Below, one piece after another: positions 55,456 through 63,666 of a stretch of DNA of 64,000 bases. Source of the DNA: Planctomycetota bacterium (GTDB taxonomy: Bacteria > Planctomycetota > Planctomycetia > Pirellulales > Pirellulaceae). The position numbers and the translations under genes are program-made. Location of the stretch: assembly GCA_014381825.1 (NCBI GenBank), contig JACNKX010000061.1, forward strand, positions 85,491-149,490, read 5' to 3'. Within the stretch, counting starts at the first letter, position 1; every line of letters begins with the position of its first letter. Under the pieces are notes generated by a model. That model did not search any database and was not told where the DNA came from. It worked only from the letters and a program-made list of their open reading frames with translations.

Positions 55456-57321
55456 CTAGCGTTGTAACTGGTCGTCTTTCAGTCGAGCGACTTTGGCGGA
55501 GAACTCTTCCGCCTCGTCGCTGCGACCACGAACGCGATGCATCTCTGCTAGATTGGCGTACGGGACGATCAGAGTTTGCTGATCGAGGAGTCCCGCCTTC
55601 GTTGCACGCTCCATTAAGTCGAGGCCGCGCTCAGTGAGCTTTAACGCTTCGTCCCCGGCGTCAGCTTTCCAATAGGATACGCCCATACTGACGAATCGCT
55701 CGCCATGAATTCCAGTGTCGTACAGATCAGTCTTCGGTAAGACCCCATCGAAATGTGGCAAGGCACGCTCGTACCAGCGAACAGCTTCGGGGTGATCTTT
55801 GTGATTGATCGCATAGATGGAGCCCACATAAAAGTACAGACGACCGATCATGTAACGAGTTTGCAGATTTGCTGTACGGTCGTTCGACAGTTCTTCGACC
55901 AAACGAACTGCCTCGCCGGCGTACTTCAATGCAGGCGAATAACGACCGCGAGTCTGTTCGACTCGCAACGCGGCAAAATTCGCTTGCAGTAACTCCCATC
56001 GAACGTGTTGTTTATAGATCGGATCGTCCGACTCTTCGATCAGCGCATTACCTGTCTGCTGAGCGGCTTCGACGACGACTGGCACATCAACCACTTCGAC
56101 GTCCATCGCGGCATACGCTTCCAGTGTTCGCCGCCAGACGAGCAGCGGCATGATCGGATCGGCACTGTCGTTTTGTACGAAGCCCGTGGCGAGTTCCTCC
56201 GCACTGCGAAGCCACTTTGGTACCACTTCGGATTTGCGATCCCAATTTCCGTGAGCAATGTCGTTCGCCGCACCCAGATACGCATCGACGAGGACGCGTT
56301 CGGCGGCATGACGCGTCAGCGCGTCTGGATCGCTAACCAAGGGCGTTGCGGCCTTCACCGCTGCAAGATGATGTTCGACAGCCGCTTTGTAATCGCGATT
56401 CAGGCCAGTTGTCATCAAGTTCCCGAGTTCGAGTTCCGCGGCGGCTCGGATGGACGCCGTGATATTAGATCGCTCGAGCAGACGCTCCACGGCGACGACC
56501 GCACCCTTGTGGTCGCCTGCCCTCGCCGTGAACTTTGCCTGCGTCAATTGATACTGATCGTTGTCTGGAGACAGTCGCACCGCCTGCTTCACTAGCTTCA
56601 GTGCGTCGTTTTGTTTGCCCGTGATTGCAAGAAGCTTGGCTCCGCGCCAAAGTGCTTCGGAGTTCTTGGGATCAAAGTCGAGTACTCGCTCGAGATCCGC
56701 GAGTTGCTGCGAGAATTGATTGGCGGGACTCGCCTCGACTCGTAGTAGAAACATCTCCGCAGACAAAGGTTCAATTAGAATTTGAGCGACGCGAGGGCGT
56801 GGCGAGTCGGCTGCATAGGTGAACAGTACGCCTCGTTCTGGATACGCGAGACCTAATGCTTCGTCAGCGTTTCTTATTTCCACCGGCTTGAACGAGTCCC
56901 ATCCAAGTTCCTTGGCGAGGTCTGACGGAACGCGATTTTCGTTGAGTTGAGCGAGAACCGAAACGACGACATCGTCCAAGAGAAATATCTCGACCTTGGG
57001 GAATGGTCCAACTTGGTATTCCAGCACGGCGCTCGTGCTGCTCACCTGCTCGCTGCGTGGATCGCCTAGCTTCTCTTTCACGTCGGCCAGAGTTGTCTTG
57101 CCAGGCGTCACTCCCAAGAATCGCGCCGTCCGCATCAGAACCGTCTCAGTCGCATCCTCTCCCTCCGTCTCGCCTGGGGCAGCATTGCTCGTGTCGGACG
57201 ATGTTTGGGCCGGCGATTCGTCGTTGCTTGTCTGTTGCGCAAATGTCGCAACGCTCAAGCAGCATATTAATGCGGATGCTAACAACGATTGAATCAGGAA
57301 GCGAGACACGGAGTCACGCAT
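55456..57321 (-). CDS. Exported TPR-repeat protein
   Basis: A 621-residue protein with a signal peptide (about 1-28) and several tetratricopeptide repeats, for example LERVLDFDPKNSEALWRGAKL with ALKLVKQAVRLSPDNDQYQL and VRWYERALPHFDGVL. The N-terminal region near 65-175 (LGVTPGKTTLADVKEKLGDP) looks like a small SmpA/OmlA-type or beta-rich domain. It should act as a protein scaffold outside the cytoplasm. It lies 90 nt before the membrane protein gene on the same strand. Confidence 0.85.
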   Translation of the reverse strand: MRDSVSRFLIQSLLASALICCLSVATFAQQTSNDESPAQTSSDTSNAAPGETEGEDATETVLMRTARFLGVTPGKTTLADVKEKLGDPRSEQVSSTSAVLEYQVGPFPKVEIFLLDDVVVSVLAQLNENRVPSDLAKELGWDSFKPVEIRNADEALGLAYPERGVLFTYAADSPRPRVAQILIEPLSAEMFLLRVEASPANQFSQQLADLERVLDFDPKNSEALWRGAKLLAITGKQNDALKLVKQAVRLSPDNDQYQLTQAKFTARAGDHKGAVVAVERLLERSNITASIRAAAELELGNLMTTGLNRDYKAAVEHHLAAVKAATPLVSDPDALTRHAAERVLVDAYLGAANDIAHGNWDRKSEVVPKWLRSAEELATGFVQNDSADPIMPLLVWRRTLEAYAAMDVEVVDVPVVVEAAQQTGNALIEESDDPIYKQHVRWELLQANFAALRVEQTRGRYSPALKYAGEAVRLVEELSNDRTANLQTRYMIGRLYFYVGSIYAINHKDHPEAVRWYERALPHFDGVLPKTDLYDTGIHGERFVSMGVSYWKADAGDEALKLTERGLDLMERATKAGLLDQQTLIVPYANLAEMHRVRGRSDEAEEFSAKVARLKDDQLQR

Positions 57322-57541
57322 GCTAAAGTGCTCCTCGATAGAATGGCGAGTGTTCCCAGAGAAACTGGGGTCGGGAGTTTAGCGATTTGTGTCGCTTCGT
57401 CCAGATCGATTGGAACTAAGCTGGTGATAGCAGAACATGCTAGCGGAGCCAGACTATCAATCTCGGCTTGCTTGAACGTGCTGTGTTCGTTAATTCTCAT
57501 CGGCCAAGTCGCAATCCGAGCGCGCATCCCCGGAGACCAAG

Positions 57542-58558
57542 TTGAAAAAGACCGTTATCACGCTGCTAAAGATCCTGTTGCCGCTAGCGATCATCGTGTG
57601 GTTGTTGGCTTCGATCGCTCCTGGCGATCTTCAAGGCCTTCGCGACCGACCGAAGGATTGGGGGACGCTTGGGCTCGCATTTGTGGTCGCCACGCTGGCA
57701 GTGAGCATAACGTTTGTTCGCTGGTACGTGTTGGTCCGAACATTGCAGATCCCGTTCCGGTTGCGAGACGCATTTCGGCTCGGGTTCCTTGGGTTCTTGC
57801 TGAACTTTGTGGGAGTTGGCAGCGTGGGCGGCGATCTCTTCAAAGCTGTCTTCATCGCTCGTGAACAGTCGAGTCGCCGTGCCGAGGCAGTCGCTACGGT
57901 CGTCGTTGATCGAATGATCGGGCTGTACGCGTTGTTGCTCGTGACGAGTGCGGCCATCTTGTTCGGCAGCGTATCAAAGTCAACTGCCGCATTAACCGCG
58001 ATATGTAATGCAACGCTGTTCGCCACGGCGGTGGGTGCCGTCGGCATCATGCTGGTTCTCGTTCCGGGATTCACGCGCGGTAGTTTGTCCGAATTCCTGA
58101 CCGGCCTTCCCAAAGTTGGCCCTACGATCGGACGCCTCATCGAATCGGTGCGCATGTTCCGAAACCGCTATGACGTGATGGCAGTGATTTTGCTAATGAG
58201 TATGGGAGTTCATGCGCTGCTCGCGTTTTCGATATTCCTGATCGCTCGCGGGCTGTTCGGCCAGACGCCGACCCTTGGCGAACACTTGATTATCGTCCCG
58301 CTCAGCAACGTCGCCGGCGCGATTCCCTTCATGCCGGGCGGTCTTGGAACGTTCGAGTTTGCGATGGAGAAACTGTACGAGTATGTACCGACAGCCGGCC
58401 CAGGAGAAGTGATCGGCGTTCTCGTCGCGCTATCCTACAGAATCGTAACGATCGCCATCGCGGCGATCGGCGTCGTGTTCTATTGGACGTCGCGCCGCGA
58501 GGTTCAGGCAGTGATCAGCGCTGCGGAATTGGCAAAGGATGATCAGCCGCAATCGTGA
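57542..58558 (+). CDS. UPF0104 / lysylphosphatidylglycerol synthase transmembrane domain protein
   Basis: A 338-residue protein with about eight membrane helices. Hallmarks of the UPF0104/MprF-flippase domain are FLGFLLNFVGVGSVGGDLFK, ATVVVDRMIGLYALL and AIPFMPGGLGTFEFAMEKLY. It may move a phospholipid or glycolipid across the membrane. The start is TTG at 57542: no in-frame ATG or GTG lies before an in-frame stop at 57491, and GGAGA gives a ribosome binding site. It is divergent from the TPR gene. Confidence 0.9.
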   Translation: MKKTVITLLKILLPLAIIVWLLASIAPGDLQGLRDRPKDWGTLGLAFVVATLAVSITFVRWYVLVRTLQIPFRLRDAFRLGFLGFLLNFVGVGSVGGDLFKAVFIAREQSSRRAEAVATVVVDRMIGLYALLLVTSAAILFGSVSKSTAALTAICNATLFATAVGAVGIMLVLVPGFTRGSLSEFLTGLPKVGPTIGRLIESVRMFRNRYDVMAVILLMSMGVHALLAFSIFLIARGLFGQTPTLGEHLIIVPLSNVAGAIPFMPGGLGTFEFAMEKLYEYVPTAGPGEVIGVLVALSYRIVTIAIAAIGVVFYWTSRREVQAVISAAELAKDDQPQS

Positions 58559-58564
58559 GCTTGC

Positions 58565-58948
58565 TCAGCGCGCAACTTCAACTGGCGAAAAATCGAATCC
58601 CCAATAACCAATCGGTCTACCGCCAAAGTCGCGGATGATTCCTGCTTCATCGATATTCCATTGACCGTGCGTCGCAAGTTTGAATTGTGATCGCGGCGAT
58701 TGGCGTAATTGCGGCTTCTCGGCTGGTTCCATCGATTCGAGCAAGCTGGCCCCGATCCTGGAACTTCGCTGTGCATGCTTGAGTTGCTGAACTTGTGATT
58801 CTAGCTCGTCGATTCGAGCTTCGAGTCGTTCGACGAGTATTTTCAGCGATGCCTCCGTCTCGGACTCCAACGCACCTATTGGTTGATCGGCGTGACTGAA
58901 AGAACAGGTTGCAAGCGTTACTGCAAGAATCAGTGATGCTGTACGCAT
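58565..58948 (-). CDS. Exported small coiled-coil protein, unknown
   Basis: A 127-residue protein with a signal peptide (MRTASLILAVTLATCSFSHA) and a heptad-rich helix (residues about 30-65: LKILVERLEARIDELESQVQ). The C-terminal part (about 95-127) has WNIDEAGIIRDFGGRPIGYW, a small aromatic motif of unknown meaning. It is 24 nt after the beta-helix gene on the same strand and its stop is 6 nt from the convergent UPF0104 stop. I do not recognise a family. Confidence 0.75.
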   Translation of the reverse strand: MRTASLILAVTLATCSFSHADQPIGALESETEASLKILVERLEARIDELESQVQQLKHAQRSSRIGASLLESMEPAEKPQLRQSPRSQFKLATHGQWNIDEAGIIRDFGGRPIGYWGFDFSPVEVAR

Positions 58949-58972
58949 CTCACTTCCTCCGTGTGTAAATGA

Positions 58973-59881
58973 CTAAGATCCGGGCGCGTCGTCCGCAGTA
59001 ACGGACACCAATCCACCGTCTCGAACGACTGCTGGGGCATTTTCCGCTTCGACAAGATCGCTGTTGAGAATCTCCGTCCGCGAGAAGCCCTCTGTGCGGA
59101 CTTGGGCGACGCCGTTGTTGCCGACTAGGCAGGCGATGATCTTCACCCGCGATGCACCGCCAACTGAAATGCCGCTGCGACCGTTGCCTCGACAAGTCAA
59201 TCCGACCAACGTTGCATCAAAGACGCTATCGTGCGCGTTCAGCCCGTCAAGCTGAAATCCTTGGATGACGAGATCAGTGATGACAATATTTCGCGCTTCG
59301 TACAGCGTGATTCCAACAGGCAAAGCCGTATGTGACAAATCGTAGTGCCCTGGCAATTTGTCTTTCTCGACGCAGAAATAGACGTCCCGGTCAAACAAAC
59401 ACCACTCCAGCGGTTGTAGCTTCGGAAATCCAAGCTCCCGCTGCACGAAACGTCTTACGAGCGGTTTGCCATCGATGAACAGGATCTGAAAGCTGGTGCG
59501 AGACGGACGAAATCGAAAAGTATTCCCGTCAACATGCTTCCAGGCGTCTTGAGGAACCGGTGCCGATCCATCAAGAGTCGCCCCATTGCCGACGATCGTA
59601 AATGGTCGCGTTGGCACACCGGTATGTTTCCCGGCCTGCAAGGTTACGCTCTCGCGATACGGTTCGCCTGTGTCTTGCAGGACGACACGATCCGATCCAG
59701 AAGCCAATGCGAGCGCTCGTCGCAGCGACCGAACAGGTCCGCCAGCTCGGCCACTAACTCGCTCCGTCGATCCGTCCCGTCGATCATCTCCGGCGATATT
59801 GTCGACAAAGATGTCTCTCGCGCTGCTAGCCGTCGACAGGAGCATACAAACGAAGATCGCTGAACAGCAGGCTCTCGACAT
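58973..59881 (-). CDS. Exported right-handed beta-helix protein
   Basis: A 302-residue protein with a signal peptide (about 1-21) and a parallel beta-helix fold typical of pectate lyases and polysaccharide-acting enzymes. It opens with RDIFVDNIAGDDRRDGST, followed by LQAGKHTGVPTRPFTIVGNG and short repeats such as NIVITDLVIQGFQLDGLNAHD and RGNGRSGISVGGASRVKI. Catalytic residues cannot be assigned. It may cleave or bind polysaccharide outside the cell. The next gene is 24 nt away on the same strand. Confidence 0.85.
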   Translation of the reverse strand: MSRACCSAIFVCMLLSTASSARDIFVDNIAGDDRRDGSTERVSGRAGGPVRSLRRALALASGSDRVVLQDTGEPYRESVTLQAGKHTGVPTRPFTIVGNGATLDGSAPVPQDAWKHVDGNTFRFRPSRTSFQILFIDGKPLVRRFVQRELGFPKLQPLEWCLFDRDVYFCVEKDKLPGHYDLSHTALPVGITLYEARNIVITDLVIQGFQLDGLNAHDSVFDATLVGLTCRGNGRSGISVGGASRVKIIACLVGNNGVAQVRTEGFSRTEILNSDLVEAENAPAVVRDGGLVSVTADDAPGS

Positions 59882-60025
59882 GGCAATTTAGTGAAAAAAG
59901 GTGGATTGCGCAAAATGCAAGTGACAGGCTTCGGATTGTCCACGAGTCGAGTTGCCAAGTCAAGGAGAACTTGTTCAAAAGATGTTGTCGTGAAATCGAG
60001 TTGGCAGCAGATTAGTGAGTAGCTC

Positions 60026-60574
60026 ATGACCAACAAGCTCGTCGTTAACGGTCAAGCAATCGAGTTGGTCCAAGGCGACGTGACCAACCAAAGTGTCGAT
60101 GCGATTGTCAATGCTGCGAATAGTCGTCTTGCGGGTGGAGCGGGGGTGGACGGAGCAATCCACGATCGCGGCGGGCCTACGATTATGGCTGAAACACGGC
60201 GACGATACCCCGACGGTTGCCCCACAGGATCTGCAGTCATTTCCGGCGCGGGCGAGTTGCCAGCCAGCTATGTCATCCACGCAGTGGGGCCAATCTGGCA
60301 CGGAGGCGAGTCCGGCGAAGCTGCGCAGTTAACGAGCGCTCATCGGCGTTGTCTCGAACTCGCGGTCGAAAACGATTGTGCCAGCATCGCCTTTCCCGCA
60401 ATTAGCACAGGAGTGTACGAATATCCAGTAAACGAAGCGGCTGTTGTCGCCCTGGGAACGAGCTACGAGTTCCTTCATGAGTTTGGCAAACCAAGCCTAA
60501 TTCGTTTCGTACTCTTTAGTCGAGAAGCACTAGAATCGTTCGCAGCGGCGTTCCATTCCATCGACCGTTCCTAG
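60026..60574 (+). CDS. Macro domain protein, ADP-ribose hydrolase/deacetylase-like
   Basis: A 182-residue macro domain (residues about 12-170): LVQGDVTNQSVDAIVNAANS, GGAGVDGAIHDRGG, GSAVISGAGELPASYVIHAV and IAFPAISTGVYEYP, the last being the ADP-ribose phosphate loop. The conserved Asn and Gly residues of the binding pocket are present. It should bind or hydrolyse ADP-ribose adducts or O-acetyl-ADP-ribose. It is single and followed by the putative small RNA gene. Confidence 0.93.
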   Translation: MTNKLVVNGQAIELVQGDVTNQSVDAIVNAANSRLAGGAGVDGAIHDRGGPTIMAETRRRYPDGCPTGSAVISGAGELPASYVIHAVGPIWHGGESGEAAQLTSAHRRCLELAVENDCASIAFPAISTGVYEYPVNEAAVVALGTSYEFLHEFGKPSLIRFVLFSREALESFAAAFHSIDRS

Positions 60575-60633
60575 TTCCGATAATCGCAAATCGTGAGCAA
60601 TTTCGGTGTGCCACAAAAAAACTTGTTAGGCGC

Positions 60634-60661
60634 TTGACATTCTCTGGCGAGTGGACACAAT
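60634..60661 (+). promoter_or_regulatory. Promoter-like sequence of the putative small RNA
   Basis: TTGACA at 60634-60639 is a perfect -35 hexamer. After 16 nt, CACAAT at 60656-60661 matches the -10 consensus at four of six positions. Transcription would start near 60668-60670, at the edge of the palindrome GTTAAGTACTTAAC (60668-60681), which could be an operator. It is 59 nt after the macro domain gene stop. Confidence 0.65.
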
Positions 60662-60667
60662 GAGTGA

Positions 60668-60775
60668 GTTAAGTACTTAACACGTCTCCATTTCATGCCA
60701 AGTTACTGCCCCACTTGGCGGAGACACCCCTTCTAGGCCTCTTCAGGTTTCTGCCCCACCTGGAGAGGCCTTTTT
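60668..60775 (+). ncRNA. Putative small RNA with two CCCC-ended loops
   Basis: About 107 nt with its own promoter and terminator. Stem 1: GTCTCC (60684-60689) with GGAGAC (60720-60725), then GCCAAGT (60697-60703) with ACTTGGC (60713-60719); the loop is TACTGCCCC (60704-60712). Stem 2: AGGCCTCT (60735-60742) with AGAGGCCT (60764-60771), then TCAGGT with ACCTGG; the loop is TTCTGCCCC (60749-60757). The two 9-nt loops differ by one base, while the stems differ and remain paired (GCCAAGT/ACTTGGC against TCAGGT/ACCTGG). This is covariation in one sequence. The C-rich loops could pair with G-rich Shine-Dalgarno-like sites. No known family is recognised with confidence; the actinobacterial 6C RNA is similar in idea. 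Confidence 0.72.
60735..60775 (+). terminator. Rho-independent terminator, also stem 2 of the small RNA
   Basis: Arms AGGCCTCT and AGAGGCCT, with inner TCAGGT/ACCTGG, give a 14-bp stem with one G-U pair. It is followed by five T (60771-60775). It is strong enough to end the putative small RNA and any read-through from the macro domain gene. The downstream CDS starts soon after, so it also insulates that gene. Confidence 0.9.
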
Positions 60776-60823
60776 CGTTTCTTGTCCGCGAAGTGGCGGC
60801 AGAATTTGATTGACCGGATCGCG

Positions 60824-62416
60824 ATGCGCGATAGAACTACGACGTTACTTCGTAGTTGTTATCTCGGCGGGCAGCTGACGATCATGCCGGTTCACCAGAA
60901 TCATCTTGGGCAGTTGTTGTTTGAAGCAGGTTGGTTGCCGACACCTGCACAAATCGCTTCACCGACAAGTCATGATTTGCTCCCGATCATTCAGGCCGTT
61001 TGGAAATCGTGCGCCCGCAAATCGCTTGCGGCAAACAAACGCCGCCAAGCCGAGCGGATGCGAGATTGGATCGATCAGCAAGTGGCGAACGGTGCGCAGC
61101 TCGCCGATCTTGATGCGGATGGTTCGCAAACAAGGCATTGGCTCGGTGAGCGGCTTGCTTGGTGGCCGCGGGGGAGACCCGAAGGATCGCGGATCGGTAT
61201 CGCCAGTTCTCGGCTTGGCCGACGAGTCGACACGCAAGCCGATTGGTTCACCGTCTTTCGCGCAGCCTGTTCACAGATCAATCGCGGCCAGGACGTACTG
61301 TTGACGGCCATCGACACGACGCCCGATCGGTACGTTCAACGAGCGGCAGAGCTTTTTGACGTCCGCGTTGTCTCCGTGAGCTGTCCCCGCGAGTCGATGT
61401 CAGTTAGGTCTTGGCTCCAAAGCATCCGACAGCGCGACTCAAATCCGACTGAAGCGATCTATCGCGTCTATGTCTCGCCCGAAACGCACTGCTCGTTGGT
61501 CGATCGCGAGAAGCCGTTGACGCTGCAGAACGTCCCTGTTCGTGACCGAGTCGTCGTATCGATGGCGGACCGAGTTCTCGTATTTCAGCTTCGTCGTGGT
61601 GGTCAACTTGAGAAGCTTGTTCGCGCTAGAATCGAAGATTCCGTCTGGCAATCAGCCAGCGTTTTCATCGCGATTGGTCAAGACCTCGTCGAACGAGAGT
61701 TAGCACACGACCTGCTCGATCGAGGAGCTGTTGGTTGGGTCGTCCTGAATACCCTTTATCACGAAGAGCTTCCCCGATCTGAAAGCCCCTTATACACGAG
61801 AGCGCCGATTATCGAATTGCCGTCGTGCGACAATTGGAAGTGGTTGACTCACTGCACTCGCGCCCAACCGGACGGCTGGCCAGATCAACCTCAATCGGAT
61901 TACTTCGGAGAACTCTTGCTGAGTCGCCCGGCAACGGATCACTCGGCGTTTGCAGCCGTCCAACGAATCGCTGCCATACAACGGCTCGTCGCAACATCGC
62001 GGATGATCCGTGGCGAAGTCGATGCCGTCTGCTTCACCGCCGTTCCATTAAATGATTTGCCCCAGCTGCGATCGTTTCGTTCGCATTTGGGGCGCTGGGA
62101 CTTCGAGCCGTATGGGATCTGTATTCGACGAGATTGGTTACAGCAACAGCGATGTTCGCCGGTACGCTACGGTGACGATTCGCTTTGGGAATCGCTGGCT
62201 GAGGAAGAGCGCCCATTCTTTCAAGTGAGCGCAAGCCATTCACATCAGCGTGGTCGCGCGATCGACTGGACCGTTGAAGACGAGTGGCGTCACGTAGGCG
62301 ATTTAGATCTTCGGAAACTGCCTCGTGAAGCGGGCATCGTGTTCGTTCCGACGCGAGAGGAAGCGGAACGACTCGCCGCGATCAGCCGTTGGCCCGTCAC
62401 GATCCTTGCGTCGTGA
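60824..62416 (+). CDS. Unknown protein of 530 residues with Rossmann-like core
   Basis: The frame opens with a TTG at 60782, but the first ATG is at 60824 and another lies at 60884 (MPVHQNHLG); the true start is not certain. Residues about 125-190 have a Rossmann-like pattern (IGIASSRLGRRVD, LLTAIDTTPDRYVQRAAEL, RVVSVSCPRES), reminiscent of SLOG/LOG nucleotide-binding folds. The C-terminal third has AVCFTAVPLNDLPQLRSF, EPYGICIRRDWLQQQ and VEDEWRHVGDLDL, which resemble DUF2971-type proteins. This is a likeness only. No signal peptide or membrane helix is seen. Confidence 0.75.
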   Translation: MRDRTTTLLRSCYLGGQLTIMPVHQNHLGQLLFEAGWLPTPAQIASPTSHDLLPIIQAVWKSCARKSLAANKRRQAERMRDWIDQQVANGAQLADLDADGSQTRHWLGERLAWWPRGRPEGSRIGIASSRLGRRVDTQADWFTVFRAACSQINRGQDVLLTAIDTTPDRYVQRAAELFDVRVVSVSCPRESMSVRSWLQSIRQRDSNPTEAIYRVYVSPETHCSLVDREKPLTLQNVPVRDRVVVSMADRVLVFQLRRGGQLEKLVRARIEDSVWQSASVFIAIGQDLVERELAHDLLDRGAVGWVVLNTLYHEELPRSESPLYTRAPIIELPSCDNWKWLTHCTRAQPDGWPDQPQSDYFGELLLSRPATDHSAFAAVQRIAAIQRLVATSRMIRGEVDAVCFTAVPLNDLPQLRSFRSHLGRWDFEPYGICIRRDWLQQQRCSPVRYGDDSLWESLAEEERPFFQVSASHSHQRGRAIDWTVEDEWRHVGDLDLRKLPREAGIVFVPTREEAERLAAISRWPVTILAS

Positions 62417-62440
62417 TGCGGCCCCACGAGGTTTCTGACG

Positions 62441-62493
62441 AAAAAAAGAGCGAGATTCCGGTCAAGCTGCGAACTCGATCAGGGATCTCGCCC
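62441..62493 (-). terminator. Rho-independent terminator of the 62527 gene
   Basis: On the - strand, GGGCGAGATCCC (62493-62482) pairs with GGAATCTCGCTC (62459-62448) through eleven pairs with one bulged base, followed by seven T (62447-62441). It lies 33 nt after the stop of the small - strand gene, and so is well placed to end that transcript. It could also act on the + strand gene as a hairpin without T tract. Confidence 0.85.
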
Positions 62494-62526
62494 TTTCCGA
62501 AAACATCGAAAGAGCAATAACGGTTG

Positions 62527-62853
62527 CTAAGCTTCGGTTGAACTATCAGCGTTCTGCTCAGTTGGAGCTGCTGCGCGACGACGGCGCGTGCGTTTGACTG
62601 GCTTGGCTGACGCCCAGTCTTTTGTGAGTGACTCGAACACGTCGGGCGATTCGTAGCGCACGATGCCTTTGCCATCGGGCATCGGTCCGATCAATCCGCG
62701 GAAAACTGGTTGCCCGCGCAGCGATAGATCGGTGCTACTGTCTTCGATGCCAATCTGGCTATGCATCTTCAGCAACGGCTCAGATTTGTCATAGTCGCGA
62801 ATCCTGATAGAACCGTCTTTACCTCGCGTCACCACTCGATAATTCTTCGTCAT
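62527..62853 (-). CDS. Small basic-tailed protein, unknown
   Basis: A 108-residue protein. The first 75 residues are beta-rich and hydrophilic (KNYRVVTRGKDGSIRIRDYD, VFRGLIGPMPDGKGIVRYES), and then a basic stretch KPVKRTRRRRAAA leads to an acidic, disordered tail. The ATG at 62853 has AGGTGA upstream. The basic tail could bind nucleic acid. A terminator follows its stop. No family recognised. Confidence 0.75.
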   Translation of the reverse strand: MTKNYRVVTRGKDGSIRIRDYDKSEPLLKMHSQIGIEDSSTDLSLRGQPVFRGLIGPMPDGKGIVRYESPDVFESLTKDWASAKPVKRTRRRRAAAPTEQNADSSTEA

Positions 62854-63233
62854 GTCTCACCTCAACACAAAGTTAGTCAGCTCAGGGATACTTCATCGCA
62901 CCACAAGCAACCTATCGTCCGAGGGGCCGGCGTGTTCACAGATAAAGTCTCGGCGCAACTACATGACGGTCAGCCGCACGAACCGGCAAATCGAGCGCGA
63001 CGGCGCTGCGCCCTACGAACATCACGAGATAGACAGGCGTACGGTCTGCCTGAAACAGTTCTGCGGGCGGCAGGTAGCTCGCTGCTCGGCATTCGCCGAC
63101 TGTCCTACTCGTGCCGGATGGTCTGGCTTTATCGGCGATGCACTGCGAACCCAATGCTCCTGTTGGTGGTCCGTTAGCAGTTGTAACGACATCTTGCCCG
63201 AAACGGGTCCGGCGAGTAAATATAGGAGGAGCC
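62854..63233. other. No gene between the 62527 gene and tRNA-Ser
   Basis: About 380 nt without a supported gene. Open frames here on the + strand either run through the tRNA or have no ribosome binding site. TTGCCC near 63194 and TAAATA 17 nt later could form a weak promoter for the tRNA. The sequence may be a decayed remnant; nothing more can be said. Confidence 0.5.
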
Positions 63234-63315
63234 GGAGGGTATGCGAATGGCTAGCAACCGCATTCGAAATGCGGCGCCCCGCAAGGGGTTGAGGGTTCGA
63301 GTCCCTTGCCCTCCG
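63234..63315 (+). tRNA. tRNA-Ser (anticodon CGA)
   Basis: A class II tRNA without encoded CCA. The acceptor GGAGGGT pairs with GCCCTCC (63308-63314), with a T-G wobble at the end; the discriminator base is G. The anticodon stem is CCGCA/TGCGG with loop TTCGAAA, giving anticodon CGA for UCG codons. The long variable arm is GCCCC-GCAA-GGGG, as in serine tRNAs. The T arm is GAGGG/CCCTT around TTCGAGT. The acceptor-to-D-arm link is one base off canonical spacing. Confidence 0.9.
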
Positions 63316-63325
63316 CTTCGACTTG

Positions 63326-63360
63326 AAGCCATCTTCTTAACTAGTTGATGGCTTTTGCTT
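63326..63360 (+). terminator. Terminator after tRNA-Ser
   Basis: AAGCCATC (63326-63333) pairs with GATGGCTT (63347-63354), loop 13 nt, followed by a T-rich tail (TTTTGCTTT). It lies 10 nt after the tRNA 3' end and fits as the tRNA transcript end. It lies between the tRNA and the remnant integrase gene. Confidence 0.8.
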
Positions 63361-63375
63361 TGCGCTCTCATCATT

Positions 63376-63620
63376 TTAATCCTCCTCGGGATTGTGCTGA
63401 GTTTGTGTTGAATTCAAATCCGGATTATCCGTCGGCTGTGAAAGCATCGATGCCTTCGAAATTCGGTGCATTGCCTCCTTGGACTCGCGGTCCGCTAAGT
63501 GATAATACCAGTCTAAAATTTCACAGTCGGCGTGACCGATCCACTGACGAAGAAGCCGTTCGGGTACGCCCGTGTTAGCGGCGAAGCTGATAAAGGCGTG
63601 ACGAAAGGCGTGAAGGTGTC
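63376..63620 (-). pseudogene. Tyrosine recombinase (integrase) 3' fragment
   Basis: The C-terminal third of a phage-type integrase. The fragment has HAFRHAFISFAANTGVPERL with the catalytic HxxR, then GHADCEILDWYYHL with a His and the nucleophile tyrosine. The N-terminal part is missing: the coding frame is interrupted at about 63620 by the end of an IS element. It lies 60 nt after tRNA-Ser, a usual target of such integrases. Read - strand, its C-terminus faces the tRNA. Confidence 0.85.
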
Positions 63621-63666
63621 TGACCACCCCTCAGACTTTGTTCCAGCAGGAGTGAGAGAATCGGGG

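Noticed and set aside
62852..63292. A 146-residue + strand frame crossing the tRNA region
   Set aside because: It reads through the tRNA-Ser gene and has no start signals; its composition is not protein-like.
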